Below, piece after piece: positions 46,754 to 58,002 of a DNA stretch of 64,000 bases (positions are counted from its first letter, which is position 1; each line of letters starts with the position of its first letter). The stretch is taken from the NCBI GenBank assembly GCA_945910005.1, contig OX246747.1:8519966-8583965 (forward strand), in the 5' to 3' direction. Position numbers and translations under genes: made by a program. The DNA is from Isoperla grammatica. Lineage: Eukaryota; Arthropoda; Insecta; Plecoptera; Perlodidae. Under the pieces are notes generated by a model. That model made no database searches. It saw only the letters and a list, made by a program, of their open reading frames with translations, and was not told the origin of the DNA.

Positions 46754-47470
46754 TATGTTTGAGCGCAGTTTCTAAATCAGTGCAACAAGACGCTTCGAAT
46801 GAGCCTACCCTCGTTGCCGGCACTTGGGCGGAACACCACGATCGACGTCGATTTGCATCTAGCGGCGTCGCCGGTATCGAGAGCGCGCGACTCGTTTGTC
46901 GGCGCCTGGCGCGCGCATCGTGTGTTGCACATCGACGTGGCGTACATCAATCGACGCGAACAATGAACGCGCTACTGACAAGTTCATCCACGACGTCAAA
47001 ACGCCCACGGTGTGCCCGTGAGATGTGATCGAATGCAACGCCGGCGTTGTGATTGCCGGCGTGTTCCACGCTGTCCGCCCCCGTTTATGGGGTCACCCGC
47101 TCGTCGATATCTCGAGAACAATAAGAGATGCGTCGATAAAGAATTCACCTGCGTACTCGTGGCGTCGAGACGCTTCTTTTGACGTGCACTTGTATTTTTA
47201 CCCAAGTTGTAACACAAACACTCCCGGCCGCCGGCGCCTCGTCGGCCGGGATCGAGCTACAACACATCGCCGGTGAATTGCCGCTGCGATGTACTGAGCG
47301 CCGCTCAGCGAGCACGCTGGACCCATATAATGGGGGCGGACCGCGTTGAAAACGCCGGCAATCACAACGCCGGCGTTGCATTCGATCTCTCCTCACGGGC
47401 GGACCGTTGGCGTCACGACGTCGTGGATGGTCTTGTCGGAAGCGCATTTACACCCCGCGTCTAACGTTAT
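46754..47470 (-). repeat. Inverted-array element, right arm
   Basis: Mirror image of the left arm: CAGTTTCTAAATCAGTGC and AGACGCTTCGAATGAGCC at 46768-46805, then CGCCGGCGTTGTGATTGCCG, TGAGCGCCGCTCAGCGAGC and CCATATAATGGGGGCGGACC at 47295-47345. GC-rich, CpG-rich compared with its neighbours. A local inverted pair, AACGCCGGCGTTG, occurs at 47037 and 47364. Confidence 0.7.
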
Positions 47471-50400
47471 ATGCCCTGTTAGTGTGATACACACAATGCG
47501 TACGCCATACGCTAACAAACGGATATTGCGCTTGTGAGACCTTGCTTCCCTTATTGTCTTTACACTCAACCGAATGGTATTCTTTTTCTACTTCCTTTTT
47601 AATTACAAGTTCACAAGGGTTATCATTTTTTTCTTCTTCATCATCGCTTTTTAGAACGAAGTCTTCTGCTTTAAGATCATCGCGCTCATCTTGAACACCG
47701 TTTTGGCGTTCATCATGAGTATGTTCTTCTTCTTTTTTTTCCTTGTCACCATCCTTATGCTCATCACTATCACTGTCTTCTTCGCCGGCTAGGGATTCCT
47801 GATCGGTTTCGGATACCTCAGAATGATCGGAATTGTTATTTAGCGCCCGCTGCCATCGACTTTTGAATTCCCTTAGGCAATGATCGTCCAGTGAAATCTA
47901 ATCGGCATTAGCCAGTTTTTTTTCCCTTTAGCATAGCGATAGCGTCCTCCACGGTTTTCGGAAACATCTTGCGACCGAAAAAGGTTAAGGGTTTCTCGAG
48001 CACCTTGGCCTTGGCCCGCGAACCTTCCATAACTCCTGTAAGGGCGGTGCTTCCGCGGTAAATGGATGTCTGTGTCTTGTGGCGGTAGTGCGCAGCAGCC
48101 GTGGCCTTGGTATGGCCAAGTGTCGAAGACTTCCTCTCCCTGTCCCAGATCTCCGACGGCGGTATGGACTGCCTTCCTGATGTCAGTGAGAGTGGCCACC
48201 TTATTCAGATATTGTTTGAAGAGTCTCTTCACCGTTTCACCAGCTTTTGAGCAGATCGATCCCTTGGAATTAAGTAGAAAGTGGACTGTTTCATCCCGAA
48301 AACTTGCACACGAAAGTGGTAATACCTGTGGGTTTATAAAAAAGAAGATAACGTCAGTTCTAATACAGGAATCAAAACGGGAGCCGATCTAGTAATGAAA
48401 GTCAATGGTTACGCTTACACTTTGAGACATGCTATGTCACGTTTCCCACTAATCAGAATGTGGTTACGAAGGCCTGTAACTCGTTCATTCTTGTGGCCCC
48501 TGATCGTGATGAGTAATTGATCTCACCCTTTATCCCTTTTAGTCGCAGTTTCGTACTCGGAACAGGTCATGTGGTAGGACGTCTGTGGCCTTTGGGCACT
48601 TTTGTCCGTTAGAATGAAACACACGACCCTGGAAAAAAGCGGTCAAGACTGGTCACAAATATTGTAAAGAAACAATCGTGGTGTAATGTAATTATTAGCA
48701 TTATATTATTGTACTTACGAGATCAAGTGTTGGACGGCCTTTCGTAGTGGGGGAGACCATTTGGACGTATCGGACACGTCCTCCGTCATGATCTCCTTCA
48801 GAGTGTTCAAAGCCCTGCTCGTATCATATCTGTAGTTTCTGCATTCTTCTAGCTCAAGGGGCCTGCCCAGGGACTGCCACCTTATCGTGGTGGGCAGGTT
48901 TGCGTGCTTTGTTGATCCCGAGAGCTATGCCGGCGGAAGCGTATGCTTCTGGTGAAGTCAGACGAAGTGCAGTCCACACCCCAATACCCTTCCCCCCCCC
49001 ACTGTCCAATTGAATATTTCTCCTCCCACTTGGCCCTGCCCTCCCTTGCTGGACTCCCGTATGACGACTCACGCGACGTACAATGGATCTGATTCGGATG
49101 TGGCTTTATTCCTCATTATCATCTTTCTCATCTTCATTATCACCCGCTCATCGTCTCGATTAGCCATCGTTGCATAAATATGAGACGTTAAGCCCCATTT
49201 ATCAATCAATCTAGCTCAAGGGCCGTACCGGCGTCTAGGGATTTGACTTTGGCTTCCTTCTTGGCCTCCAGATCGCCAGGTGCCTTTACTAGTAATAACT
49301 TTCGGAAACCGGCGACGCGGTCAACGATCATACTGGCAGTTTCGCGCTTGTTTGGATCATTAATGTAATTCTTCTTCATGTCACCCATGAATCGGATGAA
49401 TATCTTAAGGTTAAATACGGAGCCGGCTGCCTGTGCCTCCTTGCCTTCATCAGTTTGAAAAAAGATATAAACTTGTTTGACTGCGTCAGTACAGGAAGCC
49501 AATCTTCCATTGTTTGGGGCCAATGACCGATTTGGCTGACAGTGTTCAAATGGTCCGGCCTCATATGGTACAGTATTCTTCTGACCGTGTTGCTGCAAAC
49601 AGAGTTAATGTTGCTGTCAGAACAAGCCTTAATGCAACAGATAAGGAGGTTGATTTGTTACTTAATAGTGAGGTTAGGTAATTATTGTTTACTTACACAT
49701 TTTTGCTTTCTTGGATTGGTAGTCCTGACGTTGATATTTAGATGTGACGTCCAATCATGTATGACTGGTAGGTGGTAGGCCTTCAGGTACTAGTGGCAGT
49801 GTTAATGTTGAAATTTTAGCTTGACGTGTTGCTTGCCTGATGGCCGCGACATTTTCCATGGATGCATTCGCATTTATTTCTTTAATTTCCTTTTCTAGCA
49901 CTTTGGCCACACTCAACCTGTAGCTGTCGTCAGTTGGCAGCCGGTCCTTAGCTGACTGGCGCGTGGTGGTACTTTCTGGTCGAATTGGCTCTTCCAATAT
50001 GACCTAACTGGTTGAAGTGCCCTTAAACCCAATGGCTCCTCTTCCTCGCTGTCGCTTTTGGTAGAAGATGACGGTTTACTCACGTCTTGATTCTGGTCCC
50101 CGTCTTCTTTGATGACTACGAGCGCCTCGTTGTCCAAATTGGATGGATACCTGGCAAATGGATTCAACATTGTCTCAGCCCAGGGCGGCGTAACGGCGAC
50201 TTGTTTCCCGCAGGAACGTAGCAAGGCGACCACTGTAAACATAAGTAAGTAAATATAGGTTGATCACCACCAGCAAGAGCAAAAACATGATATAAGTAAA
50301 TGTCTGAACAACACTTACCTCGGCTAGTAATGCTTGGGTTGGCCATCAAGAAATCAACTCCCAAGTGTTGGGCCACAACAAATCGGGGCATCCTTGTCGT

Positions 50401-51149
50401 CTTGAATCGGAACCTTTGGAACATCATACGTGCCTCTTCCTTGGTTTTGAGCGGCGCTGCACCGTGTACTCTACTCAGGTGTCGGCTAAGATTTTGTGGG
50501 GACCTCCAACACAGCTCGCAGTTTGGGTTTGTTCGCAAGTGTGTCAACCTGCCTGTGGCGGGAGTGGGTCTCCGAACCCTCTTCAGTTTCGGATTGTCCG
50601 AGGTTTCGGAACATTTGGCACGACCCGGAATAGTTACCGACCCGTGGCCAGTTCTGCTGCCGGCATCTAGTCGAACCTCGTCCTCGAACAACTCGTCATC
50701 TGTACTGGTTGAGTCTTCGCCCAATTCACGGGATCTATCTGTATTTCTTTGATTGGGAATGTCCCTTTCCTACAAGGGATTGTTGTCCGGATCTTTAAGT
50801 TCGATATTGACAAGGCGTCCCTTCATTTTGGCCTCCTTCAGTTTCTTGTCACTTGCGGGTGGGAGGCGGACAATGCTGGTTGAAATTTGCACAACTCCAT
50901 TTCGCCATCAGCACCAGAATCAAGGACCAGAGTGTCGTCGTCTGTCATGATGTCACAGTCATCTTCAAGGGCCAGAAACCGATTAGCGGTGGGCGTAATG
51001 GTCCGGCCTGGGACAGGTTGGTCGGGGAGCGGAGCTGATGCAGGGACCCCTGCATTAGCTGTATCAGGAGTAAGTAGGGGGAAAGATGAGGAGAGAGACG
51101 GTAACGGCTCATCCGTGGTTCCTTCACCTTCAGCGGGATTTTTGTCCAC
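47461..51149 (-). pseudogene. Crypton-like tyrosine-recombinase gene, five exons, disabled
   Basis: Exons (minus): ~51149-50319, 50232-49697, 49592-48719 (split by a retroposon), 48628-48419, 48325-47461; all introns have GT-AG edges. Product order: acidic leader (LALEDDCDIMTDDDTLVLDS), a C2H2 finger (NCELCWRSPQNLSRHLSRVH), a core-binding-like region (IFIRFMGDMKKNYINDP), then the catalytic part with GHKNERVTGLRNHI, FKQYLNKVATLTDIRKAVHT and LGHTKATAAAHYRHK, whose Arg, HT and HY positions fit a tyrosine recombinase, and a very acidic C-terminus (47461-47893). Defects: stops near 50770, 49735 and 48510, several one-base shifts (one just before LGHT), and the retroposon. Crypton elements move by YR recombination without TIRs. 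DIRS is unlikely because no RT is present. Confidence 0.6.
48861..49209 (+). mobile_element. Short retroposon copy S3 (type A, internal deletion)
   Basis: GCCTGCCCAGGGACTGCCAC to GTTAAGCCCCATTTATCAATC. 13-bp duplication TCTAGCTCAAGGG at 48848-48860 and 49210-49222. About 30 bp missing after GCTTCTGGT. Interrupts a Crypton-like exon at the codons for ALELEECRN. Confidence 0.92.
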
Positions 51150-51289
51150 ACTGGTGGTGGCTCAGGAGTTAGTGGTTTGGAGGCTGGGGCTGCCATAAGT
51201 GGCGGGATGATGGGGGCTTGCATCACAGTGTTCACGGTGGAGGCACCTGCTTGGGGATGTTTGTTGGTGCTTATGCAAACTTGTTGCAA

Positions 51290-51904
51290 GAATTAAGAAA
51301 TGGAGAACAACAACATTTTTAATAAATCGGTTTTTTAAGGTTTTCATTAGATTGACATAAAATATGAGCCTCTGAAATTTGTATACTTCAACAGGAACTT
51401 GACTATTTGTTAACCTAATATATGCATTCATTACAAATATATAAACTTAGTAGGTACCATATTATGTAGGTAGCCATAGCAAGTACTACTCTATCTAGGT
51501 CCTATTTCTAGGTACAAACAAAATCTAAAATGAAATATAATAAAGTCTGTCAAACAAAAGTTCAAACAATATATTCATTCTTATAAGTCTACTTATTTCT
51601 ATAAACTTAATGGATAAAGGTCAAGCCAGGGCTAAAATAACATGCAATATAATATGCCTTTTAATTGTGTAGGCAAACAAATTACCTTACCATCCATAAT
51701 TAAGATCAAATGAAGTGAAAACTACAAAAAATTTGAAATATCATACAATTGCAGCAACAATAATAAATAATAATATATAATGCCTTTTAATTGTGTAGGT
51801 TTTAGGCATTGAAAAACGAATCATCGAGATCACTACTAGGAAAGCAGAAGTGGAATAAAAAATTAAAAACTACCTAAGCAGATAGAAGGCCTGTCATGTT
51901 TTAA
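51290..51904. other. AT-rich non-coding spacer
   Basis: No gene. TAATATAATGCCTTTTAATTGTGTAGG-like segment occurs twice (near 51650 and 51777). Confidence 0.6.
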
Positions 51905-52766
51905 TCAACGAAGTCTAGTCACTATCATGGCCGCTAGCATTGTAGTCTGCACTATCATGCCCGCCCGCTATTGTAGTCTGGATCACTCTCATGGCCGCTA
52001 GCATTGATGTTTGGGTCGCTATCAAGACCGTTGGTGATACTGCTGTAATCTTGATTCACTTCCATCATTGTATTTCATGGCCGATTCACAATTGAAATAA
52101 GAATTGCAATAAGAATCCGTGAAATAACAACCAACTGGTTCACAACAGTCCCGATGTAGGAGTTGATGAGACGAGTAACGTCATGCTGGCATTCCAGCTT
52201 CCGTTGGAGCGGCTTGACGTTATGGAACAGTTGACATCAGTAATTTGTGAAGTGTTTGTCCGCAGAATCTGCGGGGATAGTTTGGGGTTGGGTCTTACTA
52301 AGGATTTCTTTGACTGTATTGTTGTTCTCGGAGATTTGTTTTCTGAGGAACGTCTCCAATGAGTTCACCTTCTGCTTTTTCTCGACATGAAAGACATCAG
52401 GCGAACTCATTCGAGACGTTGGAAGGGATTGTTATGTTGATGGACGGGATTTTAATGATACTGGATGGAAATTAGATGATAATGTTGAGGGCGAACAAGA
52501 TGGAATGGGATTGGCGCCCATTGAAGATGCAGCGGCACCACCCACAGTGAGACTAGGCATGCACGTTCCAAATGAGGATGAGTGGTAGGAATAGTGTGAG
52601 GGGTACGTGCTCCGGCTGCTGCTACTTGATTGTGTTGCACTGGGTGGCTGGTGAGGCCGCATCACCTCCAACGAACCTGGGCCCATTGGATCCCACTCAC
52701 TCGGGGGTGTACATGGGGCGCTAGTATTGCTGGCGGTTGGTTTAAAATTTCCAGATGTCCTAAAAT
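51905..52766 (-). pseudogene. Harbinger partner-like Ser/Pro-rich exon and repeats
   Basis: After an acceptor (TATTTTAG, 52767) the minus strand encodes PTASNTSAPCTPPSEWDPMG, a long Ser/His/Pro region and, following a stop or shift near 52430, VEKKQKVNSLETFLRKQISE and KPLQRKLECQHDVTRLINSY. A Ser-rich middle followed by a Lys-rich helical C-terminus resembles the Myb-type partner proteins of Harbinger elements (compare 56074-56613). At 51905-52080 a degenerate repeat encodes NASGHDSD-type units. The DNA-binding exon itself was not found. Low-to-moderate confidence. Confidence 0.35.
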
Positions 52767-52857
52767 AACAAAGAAGCATCAGATCTTATTGCTATACTCA
52801 AGTAATAACTAAGACTATAGCCGTACTTAAACAACTGACACTAACCTCTCTCCACTA

Positions 52858-53112
52858 CCAGTACCCGTCTCGGCCCGGCGTAGAATAGGCCTAGAGTGAC
52901 TCTGCTAGTCGTAAGAGGCGACGAAAGGAGACCCTGTCCCTTTCCCCCCAACTGTCCCATTAAATATATTTTCTTCTCCCACTTGGCCCTGTCCTCCATT
53001 GCTGGACTCGCATATGACGACCCACGCGACGTACAATGGATCTGATTCGGATGTGGCCTTATTCTTCATCGTCATCTTTCTCATCTTCTTTATCACCCGC
53101 TCATTGTCTCGA
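52858..53112 (+). mobile_element. Short retroposon, alternative 5' head (type C)
   Basis: Starts ACCCGTCTCGGCCCGGCG, includes GCTAGTCGTAAGAGGCGACG (a small GTCG..CGAC hairpin), then joins the common 3' half of type A (CCCCCAACTGTCCCATT onward). The 3' end is cut by the next copy. Confidence 0.75.
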
Positions 53113-53121
53113 TTTCATCTT

Positions 53122-53495
53122 CCTGCCCAGGGACTGCCACCTTATCGTGGTGGGCAGGTTTGCGTGCTTTGTTGATCCCGAGAGCTATGCCGGCGGAAGC
53201 GTATGCTTCTAGTAGGGCTACCCAAGCCGGACTGGTCGAGGAGGAGAAGTCAGACGAAGTGCAGTCCACACCCCAATCCCCTTTCCCCCCCACTGTCCCA
53301 TTGAATATTTTTCCCCCCACTTGGCCCTGCCCTCCCTTGCTGGATTCCCGTAGGACGACTCACGCGACGTACAATGGATCTGATTTGGATGTGGCTTTAT
53401 TCTTCATTATCATCTTTCTCATCTTCATTATCACCCGCTCATCGTCTCGATTAGCCATCGTTGCATAAATATGAGACGTTAAGCCCCATTTATCA
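53122..53495 (+). mobile_element. Short retroposon copy S4 (type A)
   Basis: CCTGCCCAGGGACTGCCACC to GTTAAGCCCCATTTATC. It is inserted in the tail of a type C copy. Only a short possible duplication (ATCTT) is visible. Confidence 0.9.
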
Positions 53496-54189
53496 ATCTT
53501 CACCACGCACACACCTAACACCAATACGACGCAGTTACTTAGGACGAGCCCCCAATTGTTACGTTCTCTAGGAGATGGGGGGGTAGTTCCACGACACAGC
53601 TAAATATCCTTGAAAACACTATTTATTAATATTATACACTTTAAAATATTATGTATACTAAATATATCATAAACTTAATTTAACTAGAAACTCTCTCAGT
53701 CTATCCTAGACTATTTCCGTCCGTGTCCATCGCACACTGGCGGCCTGGTGACCCTCCAGCCTCTCGCCCCAGACCAAGCCCAGCCGGTCCGTTCACACCT
53801 CCTACTCTAATCTACCTCTATAATACAAATGTACTGCTATATAATGTAGCTATGATAACTTTATCCATACCCGAACCGTTAGGGTGGGGCCACCCTGCCC
53901 TAACACTACTCTCGCAAGTCTTGTCGATTGCGTGAATAATCTTCGGTTTTGCTCCCGCGCGAAGGCCACACCATCAAACAAAGACTGGGCACGGTGCCAA
54001 ACATTGCGAGGCAGTCCTCAAGTGCGTCATCACTTGTTGCAACACACGATGCGGTGGAACAGCTGATTAGGGTTGACAACAACAGTATCCTTCTCAACTG
54101 TTTGTTCTCCCCATTGCGGCTAGCATGTCGACGCCCTTCTGCCATGTTACACCAATGGTAGTTCATTTTGTAGCTTGACCCACAATCTT
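53496..54189. other. Spacer, no recognised gene
   Basis: An open minus frame of 86 codons (54166-53906) has no recognisable motif. Contains GGGGGG and a CCACCCTGCCCTAAC block. Confidence 0.4.
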
Positions 54190-54342
54190 TTCTAAAAACA
54201 TTTCCATAACTGGCTCGTGTCTCCCAACCTTATGCCCGCAAGAATCAGATTATTATGTCGCGTTTTCGGTGGTAGTTCATTAACTGTCACTTGAATAGGC
54301 CACATGTTGTTCGAAGATTTGAATATCGCGGCACCATCCGTG
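54190..54342 (-). pseudogene. CACTA-like transposase fragment (second copy)
   Basis: The minus strand reads FNTDGAAIFKSSNNMWPIQV, TVNELPPKTRHNNLILAGI. These are the NTDG, WPI and NELP..R.NN..LAG blocks also seen at 12.2-12.7 kb, but clearly a different copy. The retroposon at 54357-54670 splits it just before YNFNTDG; the upstream codons (MMAS) reappear at 54685. Confidence 0.55.
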
Positions 54343-54356
54343 TTAAAGTTGTACGA

Positions 54357-54670
54357 CCTGCCCAGGGACTGCTACCTTATCGTGGTGGGCAGGTCTGCGT
54401 GCTTCGTTGATCCCGAGAGCTATGCCGGCGGAAGCGTATGCTTCTGGTAGGGCCACCCTAGCCGGACTGGTCGAGGAGGAGAAGTCAGACGAAGTGCAGT
54501 CCACACCCCAATCCCCTTTCTTCCTCCTTCCTCTTTCCACCCCGCTCTCCCATTTGCCCCTTTCCTCCAAACAGCCCCCTATTTCATCTTCATATATCAC
54601 CCACTCATTGTCTCGATTAGCCTCGTTGCAAAAATATGAGACGTTAAGCCCAAATATCAATCAACCAATC
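54357..54670 (+). mobile_element. Short retroposon copy S7 (type B)
   Basis: CCTGCCCAGGGACTGCTACC to GACGTTAAGCCCAAATATC plus AATCAACCAATC tail. 14-bp duplication TTAAAGTTGTACGA at 54343-54356 and 54671-54684, the longest in the window. Confidence 0.93.
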
Positions 54671-54707
54671 TTAAAGTTGTACGAAGCCATCATTGAGAAC
54701 GCTGCGA

Positions 54708-54846
54708 CCCGTCTCGGCCCGTGGTAGGATAGGCCCAGAGTGGCTCTGCTAGTCGTAAGAGACGACGTTAGGTCCCCCCCTCTCCCACTGTCCCACTGAA
54801 GATTTCTTCTCCCATTTGGCCCTTCCCTCTCTTGCTGGGCCCCCCT
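54708..54846 (+). mobile_element. Short retroposon, type C, 3'-truncated
   Basis: ACCCGTCTCGGCCCGTGG, TAGTCGTAAGAGACGAC, then CCCACTGTCCCACTGAAG to TTGCTGGGCCCCCC, where it stops against an unrelated minus-strand frame. Confidence 0.7.
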
Positions 54847-55120
54847 TGCAATGCAAATTTCTTTACAGATTCTGGATACTTATTGTTTTTGTATCCGTTG
54901 CAGTGGTTCTCTAATAAGTCCTTTAATGTCCCACTAAAACAATGGCTGGTAACCAAGTTACCTGTTTCACACAATCTTTTTCGCAATCCATTTGATACTT
55001 TATTCAACATTTCTATTTTACCCTTCTGTCGTTTTACGTACACTTTGTTGTTTTCAGTGCTTGACGAAGGCGGTTACATTCCTCTTTAGTTTGTAAATAT
55101 TCTGTTAAACTTTGCGAGGG
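54847..55120 (-). pseudogene. P-element/THAP9-like transposase fragment
   Basis: The minus strand reads EMLNKVSNGLRKRLCETGN and LLENHCNGYKNNKYPESVKK-FAL. A coiled leader followed by a YP..VKKFAL block resembles the segment after the coiled coil in P-element/THAP9-type transposases (YS..IR.FAL). Only this part remains; it is cut by the type C retroposon on the left. Confidence 0.35.
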
Positions 55121-55412
55121 CTGGGCAAACTGTATGTATGAGTTACTTTTGAGGATGTGTCTGCTGCAAGGAGAGTCGTCATGGTATCTAAAAACAATGC
55201 AAAACTGGTAGTAATTTTAAATAGGTACACCAATTAGTATAAGTCTGTGATATATATCCAGGCCTAGTGGACTCATTGTTGAGCAAAATAAATAAATTGC
55301 TCTGGAACTACAAGATATAGTTCAAAAAGAATTTTATAATAAGGCTATGCATGATAATAAGTAGTAATGAATAATGATCGGAAATATGAGTGTAATTTTG
55401 TTATGCTATTAT

Positions 55413-55613
55413 TTATGGCGGAAAATTGACAGAAGTCTGTCGTTCAACCTTCGAATTTATTTGCCAAAATCTGCCAGTTATAACTTCAGTCAAGTCTAAG
55501 ACATGCCCTGCTTTAATTAAGGCGTTTCCTTTTGAGAAGGACTGATTGGATTCATAGTCGGAAACAAATTTTTTAAAGCCGTTTTTAATTAAATGATTAT
55601 CACAATTTGACAT
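55413..55613 (-). CDS. Unknown 66-codon frame
   Basis: Minus frame starting MSNCDNHLIKNGFKKFVSDY with KGNALIKAGHVLDLTEVITG. The ALIKAGHVLD..E...G segment recalls the start of SWIM-finger/YqaJ-type transposon proteins in marine invertebrates, but no SWIM cysteines follow. Weak. Confidence 0.25.
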   Translation of the reverse strand: MSNCDNHLIKNGFKKFVSDYESNQSFSKGNALIKAGHVLDLTEVITGRFWQINSKVERQTSVNFPP

Positions 55614-56073
55614 TTTTTACATAGGAAGACATCTACTTGTTCATGTTATATCCAGTACCCAGGAATCGTGGCAGTTGTCATTAATTAACATTGAAGGGGA
55701 AGGTATAATACATTTTTATGTTTTCCACAAGTGAACTACAAATCAGTAAAAAGATCTATTTGTTTAAGATGTTTATTGATTCAGTCTTACGTTACAGTCT
55801 AGTGTATGGCCCTAGCCCTAAATTACACCTCGATTAAGGTTGTTGTTCTGCGAGGATGAAGTAAACGTAACACAATGTATAGTTTGTAGAATAGTCTTCA
55901 ATTGATAGTGAATAGTGATCAATTGATTACAAAAATAACATGACAGAAAGTACTCTCAGATAAGATGAGATTAGATAGTTTGTCGTTCGTTTCTATTAAT
56001 AAACAAGAATCGTTCATTTTCTACATTATTTCTTTTCAAAATACTTCATGATGTCGAACATTTTCTCAGCAAG

Positions 56074-56613
56074 TTAAAATTCCTTCTGATCCCTTTCCTT
56101 CATATACGCAATCAATGGATCTTCAATAGGCGGGCACTTCTTTTTGGTACTTGCGTTTCCACACTGGTCATTGGTGTGCTTCCTCCTTTTGGCTGTTAAC
56201 TCCATCGGCGGTGATGGAGAGTCAGAAGTGGTACCGGTACCAGAAGATGCGGATGCTGTTGTTGTAGACAGGTTAACTGAATGTGACAAACCATGTTCAT
56301 AATGTGCTGGGAGGCGAGAAGTAGCGACTGAACTAGCAACTGAAGGTAGAGATATACTTGGTTCACTCTCTCCCAAAACCAAATATTCGGCAAAGTCATA
56401 AGATGTGTCCACTGAGTCGGAATTTGAGGACATTGGCCTAGGGCTGGGAGACTTTGATGAATCTATCAAAAATGGCGGCGAGATAATGTGGCGCTCACTT
56501 ATGACTGTGTCAATGGCATGAAAATATTGCCAAGTTGTTTGCCAAGTTGTTGCCAAAAGGTCATTACTTTCTGTACTCATGCCGGTAGGAGCATTTTTCA
56601 GCTCCTGGAATTA
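56074..56613 (-). CDS. Harbinger Myb-partner C-terminal exon
   Basis: An acceptor (TTTAATTCCAG) at 56614 is followed by ELKNAPTGMSTESNDLLATT, WQYFHAIDTVI, a Ser/Pro-r ich middle and a basic AKRRKHTNDQ segment, ending PLIAYMKERDQKEF at 56074. W.YF.AID.V after a PTG turn fits the last helix of the MADF/Myb-like domain of Harbinger partner proteins. It is divergent with, and 180 bp from, the HARBI1-like fragment, the usual two-gene Harbinger arrangement. The first exon is missing in this copy. Confidence 0.5.
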
Positions 56614-56761
56614 AATTCTTAACATTTTGTTAGTAGGCCTTAGCAAAGTCTACGTTATTGGTGTAGGTAGGCGTTCATTGTTTTATTTTAAAGGGATAGG
56701 CTATAGCCCCGTGTGATACTTAAGTTCATGTTACGTACATGACTGAACTAAGTTCAAGTTC

Positions 56762-57342
56762 ATGTTACGTACATGTTCCACTCGGCTGAACGCATTATTG
56801 CATTGCATACGCAATGCATTATTCCCTGGCAGTACAAGCGATAAGTTCATCTGGAATTCATCCAATTTAAAAAGGGCTCTAACAAAGAAATATGAAGAAA
56901 ATAGGAACATGGGGTTCTATCTTTTAGGAGATAGTGGGTACAACGTAGAACCCTGGCTGCTAATTCCACACAGCAGGGTGGAACCAACTCTCCAGAAGAG
57001 TTATTCAATGAACGTCAGATGGTTGTTTGCAGCATTATCGAACGTTGTAACGGTTTGTTAAAAGCTCGCTTTCGATGTTGCTTAAAAGATCGTGTGCTAC
57101 ACAATCATCCTGAGATGGTTTCCCAAATCGTGTGTGCATGTTGTGTATTACACAACGTTTGTGTTGATGCAAGACTTGACATGAATGTGGACTCTGAAGA
57201 AGAAGATTTATCCTCATCATCGTCATCATCAGAGAGTGAGGAAGACATCGAAGAAGAGAGGCCAGCAGGTAGACAACGGAACCCAGTCCTGGTTGCAGGG
57301 GAGAGAGTACGAGCACGCTCCATTCAAAAGCACTTCACGTAA
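56762..57342 (+). pseudogene. HARBI1-like DDE transposase, C-terminal part
   Basis: Plus-strand blocks: FIWNSSNLKRALTKKYEENR, GFYLLGDSGYNVEPWLLIPH (the Asp of GDSGY is the second catalytic acid), then after a shift near 57015 IIERCNGLLKARFRCCLKD (the Glu is the third acid), VCACCVLHNVCVDARLD and an acidic Glu/Ser tail ending SIQKHFT at 57342. The first catalytic Asp and the N-terminal HTH are missing because the 5' part is replaced by a duplicated TTCATGTTACGTACATG segment (56731 and 56759). PIF/Harbinger family; inactive. Confidence 0.8.
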
Positions 57343-57567
57343 ATAGGAAAAAGTGTTTTAAATATCAATTAAATAAAACACTGGTTATGTTGATAGGTAG
57401 CAATCGGCATGAGAGTTGGTATGGGACTCAATAGCTTACCTTCGTAGTGTGGTGCAATCTGAGCATTTGTGTCACATTGAAACTAACTGTAGAACCAAAT
57501 TTGTATTAAGTATTGTCTATTCACTCTGTTGAAAGTTAACTGCTTTTTTCAGTGCGGGACATAATAC

Positions 57568-57720
57568 ATTGTAAATGTGCTTCATTGCTATGACGATTCC
57601 AGGTCAACATTTACATTATGTTTACATTATCGGTTTAGTTGCTTTAAAATTAAAGTCCCCACTAAAAACCAGTCTTGTACTGAGTGGGTAGACTCTATAA
57701 GTACGAATTTATTTATTTAT
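57568..57720 (+). repeat. Dispersed repeat shared with 62.66-62.89 kb
   Basis: GTGCTTCATTGCTATGACG followed by TTTAAAATTAAAGTCCCCAC and GAGTGGGTAGACTCTATAAG. The same two blocks recur around the MITE at 62.2-62.9 kb, so both are parts of one larger repeat family. Confidence 0.7.
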
Positions 57721-58002
57721 TCACAAATGTGTTTTTTTTTGCTTTCAATATTACTGAAATGTCTCATCATGCAAATCCTCGGCTTACACCACATATTGAA
57801 GGTAAGCTGTTGGATCCTTCCGTAACACTCAGTTAAAGTAAACAATTCACTGAAATAATGTTGAAGAGTTTATAAAGATTCAAGATTATTTTATTTAAGC
57901 AGTTGTGCATGTTGTACAAAAATATGTCAAACCTCTTTAGTAAGAGGATGAGTAAAATAATATTCATAAAGCACCTACATATCCTAAGTTTAGTTTCCTA
58001 AT

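Noticed and set aside
46867..47470. Several 60-100 codon frames in the GC-rich right arm
   Set aside because: Random open frames expected in CpG-rich inverted repeats; no motif and no conservation between arms.
50300..50752. 150-codon plus frame opposite the Crypton-like gene
   Set aside because: No domain, no splice support, and the minus strand has the zinc finger and the exon boundaries.
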